Origin: Dichotomocladium elegans
Taxonomy: Eukaryota; Mucoromycota; Mucoromycetes; Mucorales; Lichtheimiaceae
Direction of reading: 5' to 3'
Length of the DNA stretch: 64,000 bases
NCBI GenBank assembly: GCA_025716815.1
Contig: JAIXMN010000016.1
Coordinates: forward strand, 868,001-932,000
Made by a program: the position numbers and the translations under genes. Shown in pieces: positions 1-12,834 of this stretch (its first letter is position 1; each line of letters begins with the position of its first letter). The notes under the pieces are model-generated. The model was not told where the DNA came from. It ran no database searches and was given only the letters and a program-made list of their open reading frames with translations.

Positions 1-485
1 CTTACCAGACTGCTCTTGAAGCATGTTCATGCTTGTCGCGGCCGAGTCCTCGGTTTCTGCGAGTTTACGAAGAGCGTTCCGGGTGCTTTCTAACGTGTCT
101 TGCTTGACATTGCGGATCTGCGATTTTAGAGCGCCCACCTCCTCATCTTCGTCATCTGCATAGCGGGATGCCCCCGGCTACTGCCATATCGGTCGTTCTC
201 ATCGTAGTTGCCGTAGCGCTGCGATGGGGACTGGCGAGCCTCGGGCTGTTCGCCAAAAAGCCGATTGCGTTGTTGAGATTCGTAATCACTGTCATTACGG
301 CGCATGCCATAGCGGCCCCCTTGAGAACTGGTGTTAGAGTTATAGGAAGGAGGGTAATCGCTTGAGGGTGCAGAACTTGTATAGCTCGGTGGAACGCTTG
401 GTTTGTCAGTCTCAAAAGGATTGGTAGAGCTAGATGAGACTGACTGCGAGTCATTGCTCTTGTCCTTCCGCTTCCAAAATCCCAT
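1..485 (-). CDS. SEC9: Sec9/SNAP-25-like t-SNARE, 5' part only
   Basis: Plasma-membrane Qb/Qc-SNARE of exocytosis, expected to pair with a syntaxin and a VAMP. Translation from the ATG at 485 begins MGFWKRKDK and runs through a long Ser/Pro/Tyr-rich, low-complexity leader, typical of fungal Sec9. It then enters the start of the first SNARE helix (ALKSQIRNVKQDTLESTRNA, about 1-150). The frame of the leader and the frame of the SNARE helix differ by one base. They meet at a run of five C on the + strand (about 171-175), and one extra base there would join them. I see no convincing intron, so this is a sequencing slip, an unusual intron or a true frameshift. A clean intron donor (ggtaag on the - strand) lies at about positions 1-5, and the rest of the gene is outside the window. 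Confidence 0.75.
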
Positions 486-1038
486 TGTGTTGAAGTCGAA
501 TATGCGTTGATACCAAAAATATGAGTAGAAAGAAGAGGTTTGGCTGCGAATGCCTGCAGAGAGAATTTGGAATATATGCTGGCCAGGAAAGGCTGAGCAT
601 GTCTGAATTTGTCGGCGTGATTTATCAGGCTCGTTGCGCCCGTACAAAATAGGAAACCCTGGTGATTGCTTATTTCCAGCGGACCGTGCTTGTTTCTTTG
701 GCTTAAAAACTCAGGTGTTCGGTTCGGTTACTCCTATTAGAATTTATGGCGCATACTCATGGCTTTGTATATAAAATTGCAGGCTGTGGCCATTCTTTGG
801 AATGTACTTCATTTGTCGAATGTTGCATGCTTGACTATTGCCTAAAAGTGCCATTGGATTGTGCATAAGCGAAAGTGATCCTTTAGAATGCTTATGAACC
901 TACATACTGATGTAGTCAGAGAAAAGGAATGTCAATAAATGACCACGCGATGCTTGTCTCTGTTAATGGTACGCCAACAGCAGATCTGGGTGCAGATTCG
1001 TTTTGCACAATACTCCGGACTATGCTCCAATAATTGTT

Positions 1039-1490
1039 TTATCCAACAAAGAGGTTGTTTTGAATAAATTTGTTGGTCTCCGAGATCCAGTTCCTAGAGA
1101 TGCGCATTCGTCTCTGCTCTCGTCTACTGGTTTTGGGGAATACGTGTTCGAACTCTAGGGATTTTTTTGGCGATGTGTAGCCTGTACCACTCCCCGGATA
1201 ATGTGGATGACATCCTTTCTCCAATAGGATGCAGGAACTTGAGGAAGGTCATGTGATCGTAAATATCCTGCGCCATTCAAAGAGATATGATTAATAATCC
1301 AATCCAAGATCTTTGGTTAACAAACAAACTTCTTTCACTTACTTTCTCGATCTCTTCGCTCATGATCGAAAGAGGATCCCCCCACGCTGCGAATTCGTAT
1401 ACGACAGAGCCCCAGGCCACGATCTCTCAAAATATTTGTGAGCACACAGATATGTCAATGCCCTTGTCCTCCGTTTCCGACTAACATCAT
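1039..1490 (-). pseudogene. Possible protein-kinase C-lobe remnant
   Basis: On the minus strand, 1386-1430 reads EIVAWGSVVYEFAAWGDPLS, which resembles the helix-F region of protein kinases (D-W/S-W-G-x-V-x-Y-E). Further 3' (about 1190-1260) comes YWRKDVIHIIRGVVQATHRQ, resembling the end of a kinase C-lobe. Stops and frame changes interrupt it, and no N-lobe follows upstream because the histidine-kinase gene begins there on the other strand. It could be a decayed kinase fragment or chance similarity. The rest of 650-1620 holds nothing else I can support. Confidence 0.3.
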
Positions 1491-1627
1491 GTAATATTCC
1501 TACCATTTTCTTTCAGGGGCAAATAGCGCAGTATCCTCTAAAACTCCCAGCAGCGGTAATACCCGTATGCTAGTGGGCGCATTGCTTATAATGGGTTACC
1601 GTTTCAAGTCAGCCTCTACATCTTGCC

Positions 1628-4600
1628 ATGAGTCTGGCGAGTGCGTTGAATTTGTTTCGGGTCGCAGGTATGCACAGAACGATCCACATGCATCGAATCA
1701 AGTTAAATAATTCGACGGAAAGGATATCGGACAATAGACCTGTAGTAGCGAAAGTTTCGACGAATTCGCTGCGTCTGGAGAGAGAATTTGACATCACAAA
1801 ATGCCTATATCAGTCTACAGATGGGCCTCTTTACATTGGTATGAATTCTCACCAGGACTGATAGGCGGTTTTTCGGGAACCAAAAAGGAGGAATGTGGTA
1901 TTTTTTTTATAACAGTGCGATGATATTTATATGTAGTCAGACCCATCGAATACCTCAATCTATCTAGCGGGATCAGCGTTGCCATTTACGACGCAGCGGA
2001 AACATCGTTCATGGACCCACCCACGCACCGCGATTTATGCACTTTTCTCCGGTTTGCTATCCGTTGCACGGATTGCCTCGAATTTATCCACCGGAACGGT
2101 GTTGTACACGGTGAAATCAAGATATCATCCTTTCGGCTGGGGGATGTTGATGCGAATTACGACGGTGGAGAAGGTCACCGAGCTGTAAAACTCTGGAACT
2201 TTGGATCGGGTAGTAGGTCACCTGCGACGTCTTTAACGAGCGATGGGTGGCGCAAGTCCGCCAATGATAAGGAAATGTTGGTGTACATGAGTCCGGAACA
2301 AACGGGTAGGACAATGTTTGCGCCCGACCATCGGTCCGATATTTATTCGCTCGGCATCGTGTTCTTCATCCTCCTCACCGGGAAGCTCCCCTTCAATGGA
2401 AGTCAACTTGATATCCTTGCTTCTGTGCTCAGCCGAAAGATTGCCCCGGTTTGCGAATGGCAGCCCAATTCGATTCCCCATGTTCTCTCCCGAATCATTG
2501 GGAAAATGATATGCAAAGTATGTACCCCATTTTTTTTTATCCGGGGGAGCAGCTACTTATGCATTTCACCTGTGTTCCCAAAGTCCCCAGATGACCGATA
2601 CACCAGTGCACATGGCGTTGGTTACGATCTGAAGGAGTGTCTTGAGCGAATATTAGCTCGAAGCAATCCTGAGGATGGTTCAAGATGGGTGAGTTAGTAC
2701 CAACAATCCGTGTTAAAGGCGGATATACTAATCTCTGTGTACATTCCAGATGATACCCGATTTCACACTTGCGCAACACGATGTGGCCTCGGTATTTACG
2801 CTTCCAAAGGCTGTTTATGGCCGTGAAAAAATCATTTTGGATATGACAGACGTCATTGAACACTTTGTACGCGAATACAACAGCCACGAGAAACGTACTA
2901 AAGTTATCCAGCAGCGCGCTTTCAGCGATAAAACCAATCCTGGGCTTTCGTCTCAACTTCAACAAACTACTACCCCTCCGTTTGGTGTCGGTGTAACCGA
3001 CGCTATTAGTTTAACGTACCCTAAAAGAAGCGATAGGAGTCGAAGTCAGACAGGCTCCATGGATCAAAACGAACAACCGGTCTTGAGGACGCAGAAATTA
3101 TCGGTGATGCCCATCATCGTGGCCATCTATGGTCCTGGCGGAATTGGTAATGTACACTGTTCGTCCGTTCTCGTCAAGGAGTAATTGAGCAAATAACAAA
3201 GATAAACATAGGAAAGAGCACTCTCTTTGCTTCAGTCCAACCCATCGCACGCCAAAACGGGTAAGGTTTTCGGTTGAAACAATATAATGCTTATGTCCTT
3301 ATTCGATTACGCAGCTATATAGCCGCAGCAAAATTTGATTCACGCACCAAGGTGCCTTACAGTGCCTTGTTGCTCTCGCTCTCTCAGATCCTTCAGCAAA
3401 TCCTTTCCGAAACAGAAGAGGACGTCAAAGCGTTTTGCAGCAACCTCAGCGATTGCCTTGGATCCCAGATTTGTAACATTGGCTTGCTTGCGGACCTTGT
3501 CCCTGAACTCAGAACGTTGCTCCTGGATTCAAAATCTAGTAGCGAAAAAGTAGAGCAGACAAAAGCGCCGTGCTTGAAGCAAGGAGGAGGTATCGCTTCG
3601 ACAGATGAATCAAGGCTGGACAACGTCGAAGCACGAGCTCGATTCCATAATCTTTATATTGAGGTCTTTCGAGCAGTTACGCGCTGGCGCATGACAACGC
3701 TGGTAACATGTCTGAATGCAATTCAATCGGATTACTTACTGATAAATATTGATGGTGCCTATACCCGGCAACATCCAGTTCTTGGATGATCTCCACCAAG
3801 CAGGTATTTAATATGAAGATGTACAGAACGGCCAGATAAATTTGCACATGTATTAAAGATGCACTTGTGGATAGACGATCCGTCGATTGAGCTCATCGGC
3901 TCTCTTATTTCAGCAAAAATTGAGCTGTTGATCTTCATATCCTACAGAGACCAAGAAATCACGTCAGTGCTTGCCGAAACGCTTAGCTCTCACGCGGGCA
4001 ACGTCTATTCTATGGAAGTCGGTGCGCTTGGAATATTCTCAGTTTCTGAGTACCTACTAGACGCGCTTCATTGGCCCTCGAACGATGATAGCCGCAAAAA
4101 TATAAAACCCCTGGCAGAGTTCCTCTACAAACGAACTCAGGGCAACATCTTCTATATTATACAACTCATCTTGGTTCTGATACGCAAGGAGCATATTTAT
4201 TTCAGCTGGGAGAAGAACGAATGGACGTTTGATCTTGACAATATCAAGAAAAGCTGTGATCTAGAAGAATCAAGCCTTCGCGACTCGGATTTGGTCGAGG
4301 ACGTGTCTTTTATGATGGCACGGTTGCGTGAGCTACCCGAAGACGGACAAAGACTGCTGCGCTGGGCGTCCTTGGTGGGTGACACGTTCTCGTGGACGAC
4401 CATTAAGAATCTGATGCTCCACATCGATGAGCTTGAAGATGATGAACAGAATTCTACCAGGAGGAAGAGTATACCAAGTGTTAGCTCAGCAAGGTCGCCC
4501 CATACGCAGTCAGATTTGAAATTCCTATCGAGATCGCGCGCTGCACGATACCACCGTTACCCAATGCGAGGTCTCCAGGCAGTACTGCGAGAAGGCTATA

Positions 4601-7600
4601 TCATGCCAATCGGTGATAACATATTCAAGTGGTCTCACGATCGAATATCACAAGCAGCCGCAGAGATGGTTAATCCTACGGCCCGTAGCAAAATGCATCT
4701 CATAATCGCCCAATACCTCATGAATGGTCAGTCAATAAGGAACGGTAAATCTGTAGATAAAAAATGCATTTGGTTGATAATAGCTATTAGAGAAAACAAT
4801 GGATCCCTTTCTCGTAGCTGACCATCTCTTGCAATGCCAAGATTTGCTGGTCCAGTCCGAAGACAGTTGTAAATATCGACAGATTCTCATCGATGCTGGT
4901 AATAAATGCCAGACGGCAGGCGCGCACAAGATGGCGTTCGCGTGCTATATGGGTGCCATCGATCTCAACAGACCCGACTGCTGGGAAGGCGATAACTATA
5001 AACCGACACTCAACCTCTACACCAATGCAGCCGCCTTAAGCTGGATCATCTTCCAGTATGACAAAACAGAGCTACTTCTCGGAATTATCTTTGAACGGTC
5101 ACGTAACCCAATCGACCGCTTGACTGCCTACCGGATAAAGGGAACGTACTTCTTGGCACGCCGAATGAACGATAAAAGCCGCGATACGCTTCTTGAGTGC
5201 CTTGAAGAAGTTGGCGACAAGGCGTGGCGTCATTTTGAAACGACCGAAGAAGAGGTTGAAAACGCGTATCATATGACAGGACGACTGATTGAAGAAGTCG
5301 GACTCGTAGGAATCACCAAGCGGGAACCCTGCAAGAACCGAATGCTGCAGGGTATTATGCAGGCACTCGAGGATCTGTGCGTGTACACACTGGGTGGTCT
5401 CGTTCTATTCTCTTTTTTTTCTGGTTTCTGACATATTAGTGAATTATAGCATTATTGCGTACTACTGGACAGGTCAGCAGAACGAAATGTACTACTGGGC
5501 ATGCCGCATGTTCTGTATGTCGATGGAACAGGGTATCACATCTCCCCTTGCGACCGCGTGCGTCTTTATTGGATTCGGCTATGTGCAGCGATACAAGAAA
5601 TTCCAGCTTGGCGAGCAGATTGGTGCCGTTGGCGTGTTTCTCTCCGACAAGTACGGTAGTGACCGCAACCGGGGCCGTATATACCTTCTCTATGCCACGT
5701 ACCTGATGCAATGGAGGTTCCACCACAGAGAAGCTCTTCCTTGGTTCCGAGAAGGCATCCAGATTTCACTGGCTGGGGGTGATAGGCTCTTTTCAACCTA
5801 TCACCAGGCTCACGTCGTGAATGGCCTCTTTAATTTTGGCTATCACCTTACGGATGCGCTGGAGGAGGCCGAGGCTATTTATAAGGATGTGAAGACGTAT
5901 GCTTCCTACGCCAATTCCACTATTTTTGCTATTTGTGTCATACGGACCATCAAGGCTCTCCAGGGTATGACACAGATAAGCGGGCCGGATGTGTTTGATG
6001 GCCCCGATGGCTTCACGGAGGAACAGTTTATCACCGAGAGTTGCAATCAGAACTCCAACCCTGAGATGTCGCTGAGTTGGTATGAAAGCTTCAAGATGAT
6101 TCCTCTGACATTGTACGGACATATCGACCAGGCAATCAAAACTGGTCATCGGTGTTTACTGTCAATTGAATGTCATCCATGCCACAGACACACAAGAATG
6201 ATGCTTGCATATTTTTCACTCGCGCTTGTCGAGAAGGCGCGCCAGGATCCCGAAAATCGTACCACTTATTTAGCTCAAGTACAAAAAAACCAGGTTCTCT
6301 TATATGAGTGGGCCGTCCCAAGTGCAATCAATTACGGTATGTACTGGAGCTTTGTTGAGGCTGAGATTGCAAGCCTTGAAGGAATTAGCGGTATAATCGC
6401 AGCGTCTGGATTATATGAGCAAGCAATTCGCCAGGCCCGCGAAGGCGGATGGAAGCTCGAGCTTTGTGTTTTTCATGAGTATACGGGTGCTTATTATGAA
6501 AGAATTGGTCTGGGCAACATTGCATATGGCTTTATAAAAAAAGTGAGCACATGATGGCAGAGCAAGGGCAGAGGAGAAGATTTGGATCACATCATGCTGA
6601 TACGCCAGGGTTGAATGACGAATCTAGGCAATCGATCTTTACACGGACCTTGGAGCTTACGGGAAAGCGCATCATCTGGCAACTAAGTTTGAAGGGCTCT
6701 TGAGTGAATGCAACGACAGAAACAGCGCTTCGCGTCATGTGGAAGTCCAGACGGACCCACTACCACGGGAACGGACCGACTTTAGACCTAGCCATAGCCC
6801 TCCTGCAACGCCTGTCGCTAAGGCTGATACATCAGAAACTATCCCTCCAGCTACCACTGAACAGATGCTGATGACGCTGGATATTGCAAGTAGTAGCGCA
6901 TATTATGTTGTCTTCCTATGTATGCAGGTCTGACGGAATCCGTGTATTTCTTCTAGCTTGATATGGCGTCAATCCTCAAGAGCTCGCTGGTGATGTCGTC
7001 CGAAGTCAACTTTAACAGTTTACTGAATTCCATGATGAGCATCATCATGGAAAATTCAGGGGCCGAACGCGGTGCGATTATCGTCAAGGAAGAGAAGTAC
7101 GGGATATGCGCATACGGCTTGCAAGATCAAAACCCGTTGACATATGACCCACCTCAGCTTCTCTCTGAGAATGACTCCCTTGTCTCGAGCCGAATTGTTC
7201 ATCATACGCTCCATACCAGAGAGAGCATCTTTATACCCGATACCGACCTGGACTCACGTTTTGCGGTGGGTCCGTGGTTCGAACGTGCCAGAAAAAAGTC
7301 AGTTATCTGTATGCCCATTATCCACAAGAGCGCAATGGCTGGCTGCCTATTTATTGAGGGCCGCATTGGGATCTTCACGCCGCATCTTATCACAGTTCTT
7401 TCGTTGTTGTGCCAGCAAATGGGAATCTCCATTGCAAATGCGGTCTTATTCAAATCCATACAGCGCGTTACCAGTGATAATATGAAGTATTGTATCTTTT
7501 GCGCAGAATCGATATATAACCAAACACTACGAGTTGTGCTTATATATTTTCTTACATAGGATGATCGAAATGCAAAAACATGCGCTTGAAGATGCCCGAA

Positions 7601-9822
7601 AGAGCAAAGAAGCAGCGGATCGGGCGATACGGTTGCGCGAGATATTTCTGGCAAACATGAGCCACGAGATACGCACACCGTTTTCAGGATTCTATGGGAT
7701 GATTTCCTTGCTTGCTGATACAGAGTAAGTGATGTTTTCGAATGTTCATAGACAGGGCTCTAGGTGAGCTAACCCGTCGCGACGGGTGCATATATCCAGT
7801 CTGAATCAAGAGCAGCATGAGCTTGTTCGAATCGCCAAAGAATCCTGCGAAATGCTCCTCCAGATCATCGACGACTTGCTCAATTTCTCCAAACTCCAAG
7901 CTGGGAAGGTGTTCTTGGATCTCTCTCCCGTCGTTGTCGAAGACCTGATTGCGGACGTGGTTGAGATGCTGATTGCGATGGCAATACAAAAGAATATTAG
8001 CATTACGTACATGATAGAGCGCGAGGTTCCTGCAGTGATTATGGCAGATGCTAATCGCCTAAGGCAGTAAGGATTTTATTTGCGGCAGTGATGCCCGGTG
8101 CTTTGCAGATTTATCTTTCTAATTTATATGTGTCCAGAATCATTATCAATTTACTGGGCAATGCAATTAAGGTATATTTGATGTTGCGGGTAGTGGATTG
8201 TATAGGAAGGACAATATATAACGCAAAACCGCCTATAACAGTTTACGCACGAAGGCGAAATCATGATCCGATGCGCACTCGACAAGTCAAATATCCGCGA
8301 TGATAATCAGATTTCGTTAATGTTCGAAGTCGAGGATACAGGAATAGGGATTACAGAGGAGCAGCGCAAAGTCCTTTTTGTGCCATTTTCGCAAGTTGAC
8401 GGCAGCACAACGCAAGTTTTATCATAGGGCATTGACGAATGATGACTAGTCAAAACTCAAGGTTTTTCTGCTCGTATAGGCGCAAATATGGTGGCACCGG
8501 TCTTGGACTCTCTATTTGTTTGCAGCTCGTGGAACTGATGTCAGGACACATCGACGTCAGAAGTAACCCAGGAAAAGGCTCCAACTTTTATTTTTCTATT
8601 CTGACATCTCCAGTCGCGGCTGAGAATGACAGATTCGGAAACAAATTGCTGAAGAATCTAGAAAGTATAGGCCCACTACGGATACTTGTGGCTGATACAT
8701 GTCCATCAACGGTAACCATGATACAGAACATGGTACCGGACAACATGACCGTCGAAGGACTTATCAGCCGCGGTGATGGCTATCATTATTTTCACCCAGC
8801 AGACAGTATCAAGAGATACGATATTCTCGTGATCGGTCTCTTTTTGGCCCGCGAAAGAAAGCCCGAGACATGGTCAATGCTACTCAACTACGCCCGCCAT
8901 ACAATCGTGATGCACTATCCGATTCGGATAGGATCAAACGACAATAACAGTAGTGTCGGTTTAGCAGCAGCAGCAGCCTCCTCAACAGCAACTTTTCAAA
9001 AGCTAAGCAGTGACCGCAAAATTTCGCGGATGACTGTGCCATTCCGACGCCGAAAGCTGCTTCAGCTAATACACGAGAAAGTGGTACTATCAGCCAATGA
9101 GTACGATCCTCCGATTAGACCGCTTCGACGCCCATACAAGGCTCTTATTGCAGGCAATAATAAATACGGTAGTACCATGGCTGTCAAAGATCCCGCGATT
9201 ACCGAAAAAGAACGTCTTATGTATTGTGAGATGAATATATTGGCAGCTGAAGGTTTGTATCGTTACTCTTTTCGGTGGAGGGGAAACTGACCTATTGATG
9301 GTTCCGTATCTTATTATTGTTGTTGTAATAGATAACCCTGTCGCACAAAAGCTGCTGTGGAAACAGCTCACACGGATCGGGTTTAATGTAGTATGCGCCA
9401 ACAACGGACAGGAGGCTGTGGAGATATGGACAAGGCATCCGCCGGGATATTTCGCAATGGGTTTCTTTGACCATCACATGCCAAAGGTCTGTATGGTTGA
9501 ACCAGAGACATGGATTATTTGGCTCCCTGTTTTTTTTTGCTGATGTAGGGTGGATATATAGTGCGACGGTGTAGAAGCTACAAAAAAGATCAGGGCACTC
9601 GAGGAAGCAAGAAAGGGAAAAAAAGATAGCACAAGGTCGAGATCAATAGCTGAAGAGGAATCAAGGCGTTTTCCCATCCTTGCACTCACGGCAGATATAC
9701 AAGACAGTGCGCGCGAAATATGCATTAGAGCTGGAATGGATGGGTTAGCAGCACATCGTGTCTCAGTTGGTGATTTCACGGCTGACCCAATTTTCTCTTT
9801 CTTAAAACAGGTATCTGACTAA
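1628..9822 (+). CDS. Hybrid histidine kinase with N-terminal Ser/Thr-kinase-like domain
   Basis: Two-component sensor of the fungal class with a protein-kinase-like N-terminus, ATPase/TPR middle, GAF, HisKA, HATPase and receiver (Mak2/Mak3-like). About 19 exons join in frame into roughly 2,300 residues. Domains: kinase-like fold (residues ~1-300; VAKV lysine kept, but HGEIK replaces HRDLK and there is no DFG, so a pseudokinase); P-loop GPGGIGKST across the intron at 3147-3211; long helical region; GAF (exon from ~6957 to 7486); H-box [13 protein letters not shown] (about 7655-7690); N-box INLLGNAIK (8138-8171); [16 protein letters not shown]; a degenerate receiver-like stretch (~8670-8900); and a canonical receiver with DN pair and phospho-acceptor FFDHHMP (9332-9822). 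Supported introns include 1839-1936, 2518-2583, 2689-2749, 3147-3211, 3261-3314, 3703-3778, 3804-3874, 4727-4790, 5383-5449, 6543-6627, 7487-7559, 7725-7799, 8067-8137, 8172-8241, 8412-8479 (GC-AG), 9253-9331 and 9487-9561. The first exon may begin upstream, because a GYRF-like motif is readable at about 1595. The intron near 6914-6956 is unresolved. Confidence 0.93.
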
Positions 9823-10289
9823 GCCAATGAATCATCGAACCCTCGTCGAAGCAGTTCGGCGATACTGTAACCCTCAATGATAGGCGCTTTGTCAAATAAA
9901 GTAGCGCCTGATCCCCCATTCTCAGATGTATAGAGTTTATGAATAAAACATGGAGCAAATTCTCCATGACTCAGATTTCGAGTATTCTGATTGCCTCAGG
10001 ACATGTCATTATTTTCACTTAACCTGTCGTTCCTCCACCTTCTTCTTGGTCTTCCAATGATATCTTATTAGAAGATTTGCGCTAGTAAAAACAGATATTA
10101 AAAGCAAAGTGCTCTTGAACCTTCTCCGGAACAAAAAAGGGTAAAAGCAATACTAGGAGAGGCAAGCGCTATCGAGAGCTTCATCATTGCCCTCCTTCAC
10201 AGATTATGGTACGAAAAGTATGTAAACAAACTCGCCTCTGTGATTTGCTCTGCCATCAACGGCTATTTTATCCTTTCCCATGGCTTTAG
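9823..10289. other. Spacer without recognisable gene
   Basis: 3' flank of the histidine kinase. No coding pattern, RNA gene or repeat could be supported before the decayed transposon begins. Confidence 0.5.
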
Positions 10290-10489
10290 CAATGGTATGT
10301 CCCTCGAAACAGTGTTCCTCTGAAATTGGTAATATAGTGTGAAGTCGCATCCTAGCAGAAATCTCTACGCATGATGGCAAAGCGATTGTTGCATACACGG
10401 CGAGAAACGCTGCACAAAACAGCTTGTCAAAATCTTCTCTATAAATGCTAGTCAGCTTTTTGCCCTTTCTTTTTATCCCCATTTTACAT

Positions 10490-11710
10490 TCGGAAATGAG
10501 CAATCTATTTTTTTACAGTGTGCAAGGTCATGTAGTTGATGAAACTTGGCCTTTGAGAACATGTGGACTATGTCATTGATGAGGGAATGTACTCCAATCC
10601 GTTTGTTAGAACACATAATATCTGCGTAGATTATCTCGCAGGGGGTTTCCCTGACCTCGCTGCTACGCACATCCTCAAGCAAAACGATATAGACATTCAG
10701 ATGAAAGAAGCAAACTTTGAACGCGGTTGCACAATGCACACCAAGAGAGATAAGGCCATATTTTTCAAACTGATGTTTGAAAAGGTCTTGAGTGCATCAG
10801 ATGCTGCAAACAGCTAGGAATCTATGTTCGTTCAGCCCAGCGATGCGCATCACAGTATGAAAAAAATCCTGACGGCATCTTTAAGGAACATGACCGCAGA
10901 GGTCGTTCACGTATTCTCAACGAAGAGCACAAGAGTGCTAGTTGAGCTGGATTAATGAGAATCCGTCAATTGACCTAGAGCAACTTATGGAGCAATTGCT
11001 CCAGAGATTTGAGGACCTTCAAGTATTGAAAACAACGCTCCATTGATATATGAAAAATGAATGGAACTTGTCACTGAAAAAGGTTCGATTTCGGCCTGTA
11101 GACAGAAATAGAGATGTAAAGATCCAAGAACGCCTTGACTGGATGCGTCGATGGGATATGACTGACATTGACTTTTAGAAAATACTGTGTTTTCCTTGAT
11201 GAGTCTGGCTCCCATGTTAACATGAAGCGAGACAAAACATGATTCAAGAAGGGACTTCTGCAGTGGTTACAGTGCCAAAAACAACAGCGAAAACAACTAC
11301 AATCCTAGGAGTAATTTCGATATTAGGAACCATCAAATGTAGCTTGATGCTCCTACAACCGCCAGCAAAAAAAGAAACAAAAAGAGCGGGGCATTCGGCG
11401 GATGCAAGCAAAGGAACTGTAACTGGACACTATCTCAGCTTTCTTAAGGCTACCATAGATGGACATATGAATGCCACTGTTTGGTAATGGATAATGCACC
11501 TATTCATGAAGCTGAGGATATCGATGATCGTACTTTCCATTCTACTAGTCTGAGCTTAATCATATTGACCAGTTTTGATCGGTTGTGAAGAGAAAGTAAA
11601 ACGCACAGATTCTTGGAAAGCGAAATACTGATGACCGGAATCAGGGAAAGGATCTAATCGCTTAAAGTTGAGCGATTTCGAAGGATTCGTCTCTCGTTCT
11701 CACAGGTGTC
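10490..11710 (+). pseudogene. Decayed DDE (IS630/Tc1-type) transposase
   Basis: Fragments of one transposase in changing frames. There is an N-terminal part with a helix-turn-helix-like segment (VRSAQRCASQYEKNPDGI, ~10830-10885). The first catalytic Asp block is FLDESGSHVNMKRDK (~11190-11240), and LVMDNAPIHEAEDI (~11481-11523) holds the second. A worn third-residue block (HIDQF, then SVVKRKVKRT, ~11562-11605) and LSDFEGFVSRSHRC (~11668-11710) follow. Several stops and frameshifts make it inactive. The DES / MDNAPIH / ELNPIE-type spacing is that of IS630/Tc1 transposases. Confidence 0.8.
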
Positions 11711-12393
11711 TAAGTAAGTATCGTAACAGTGAATAGCTATGATTTGACTTGAGATAATTCTACAACAGTCATCATTATATATATATATATATATATGGAT
11801 AAAGATCATTAGCTCTGTAGAGAACCACGAGGCATTAGGTTGGGACTTGGATATAATGAAGCAATAGACTCTGTAATTTTAAACTAGACAAGAGACCAAC
11901 ATGATATCATATTGTAAAAGATATAGAACAACTCATCCGCAAATCAGACGATAAAAAGCTTTAGCATGCCGTGTGTTCTTTGTGGAGTGTACCTGTATAA
12001 TTACACACATGTTCATTGACATGCGACAGCAAGTTTGATGTAGTAGTGGTTTTAATACGCAGCCCATGGCCAATATAACACATCCTCCCTTCTTACCTGT
12101 ATGGATCTTCGTCATCTTAGCGCTAGGTCTCATTTATTGTCAGGCTCATTCTGATAGATCAGATTACCCTCGATGCAGAGGTTTCTCTTGGTCGTCAAGA
12201 AAATATCGTCTATTGACGACACAACCACTTTAACCCAGAGAAAAAGTCAAAGGGATTTAAACTTGTCTGCACCAAAACTGTGGGGCTGATTGTTGATAAA
12301 CAAGAAGCATTGTGAAGTTGTTTCAATCATTCATCTTGATTCCCTATAAATACTGCAGAGCCGAGAAATCCGCTTCATGAACTCCAACCCGAC

Positions 12394-12518
12394 CCTCTCT
12401 TCCATGCTCTCATTCGGTATGATCACTATAATACTGAATTGTTTATTACAATCCAACATCCTCTCTCCTTTAAATATTGAGCAATTTCGCCCTGCTTTGA
12501 TGTATCACGGAAGGGAGG
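12394..12518 (+). repeat. Palindrome-ended ~125 bp module, copy 1
   Basis: Begins CCTCTCTTCCATG and ends with the near-complement CACGGAAGGGAGG. The interior contains CGGTATGATCACTATAATAC. It is homologous to 30288-30410 (+) and 57005-57128 (-). It always sits just inside the right end of the TA-flanked element and is preceded here by a TATA-like CTATAAATAC (~12345). Confidence 0.7.
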
Positions 12519-12834
12519 AGTCCTTGGGCGTCCTTCCGCTCATTCTTTCTGCCACCACCTCCTCCTCCTCAATTTTCCGGCCAGGATAACCGAACTATTA
12601 TTCGGAGATAAGTTAAAGTGTATGAGGGAGGATTACTGTTTTCAGCTAAGTAATGAGCATCGATACGACAACCTTAGTTTGGAAATAAAGTACAGTAGAG
12701 CAAACATGGGAAGTGCCACTCTCATTAAGAAATGAAGACCCGCCATTAAATTTCTTTTGGGGGAACCAGTCTGCCTGAAACAGGCGAAAACCCGTTGGTT
12801 TATTTACACTGCTTACACACCCATAAGCTGCTGA

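Larger units (their letters stand above)
10290..12690 (+). mobile_element. Dead TA-flanked IS630/Tc1-like element, copy 1
   Basis: A decayed element with transposase remnants, a ~600 bp non-coding 3' region, a short palindromic module and a right end TTGGAAATAAAG followed by TA (12691-12692). The right ~100 bp (12605-12690: AAGTTAAAGTG..., ACTGTTTTCAGCTAAG, CGATACGACA) aligns by eye with the right ends near 44.6-44.8 kb, 30.7 kb and (reverse) 56.7-56.9 kb. The left end is eroded: sequence homologous to the other copies starts about 10340 (GAAGTCGCAT... TCTACGCATGATGGCAAAGC), so the boundary at ~10290 is an estimate. A (TA)n run lies at 11776-11797. Confidence 0.7.

Noticed and set aside
1079..1165. 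tRNA gene suggested by GTTCGAACTC
   Set aside because: No matching A-box or stems upstream.
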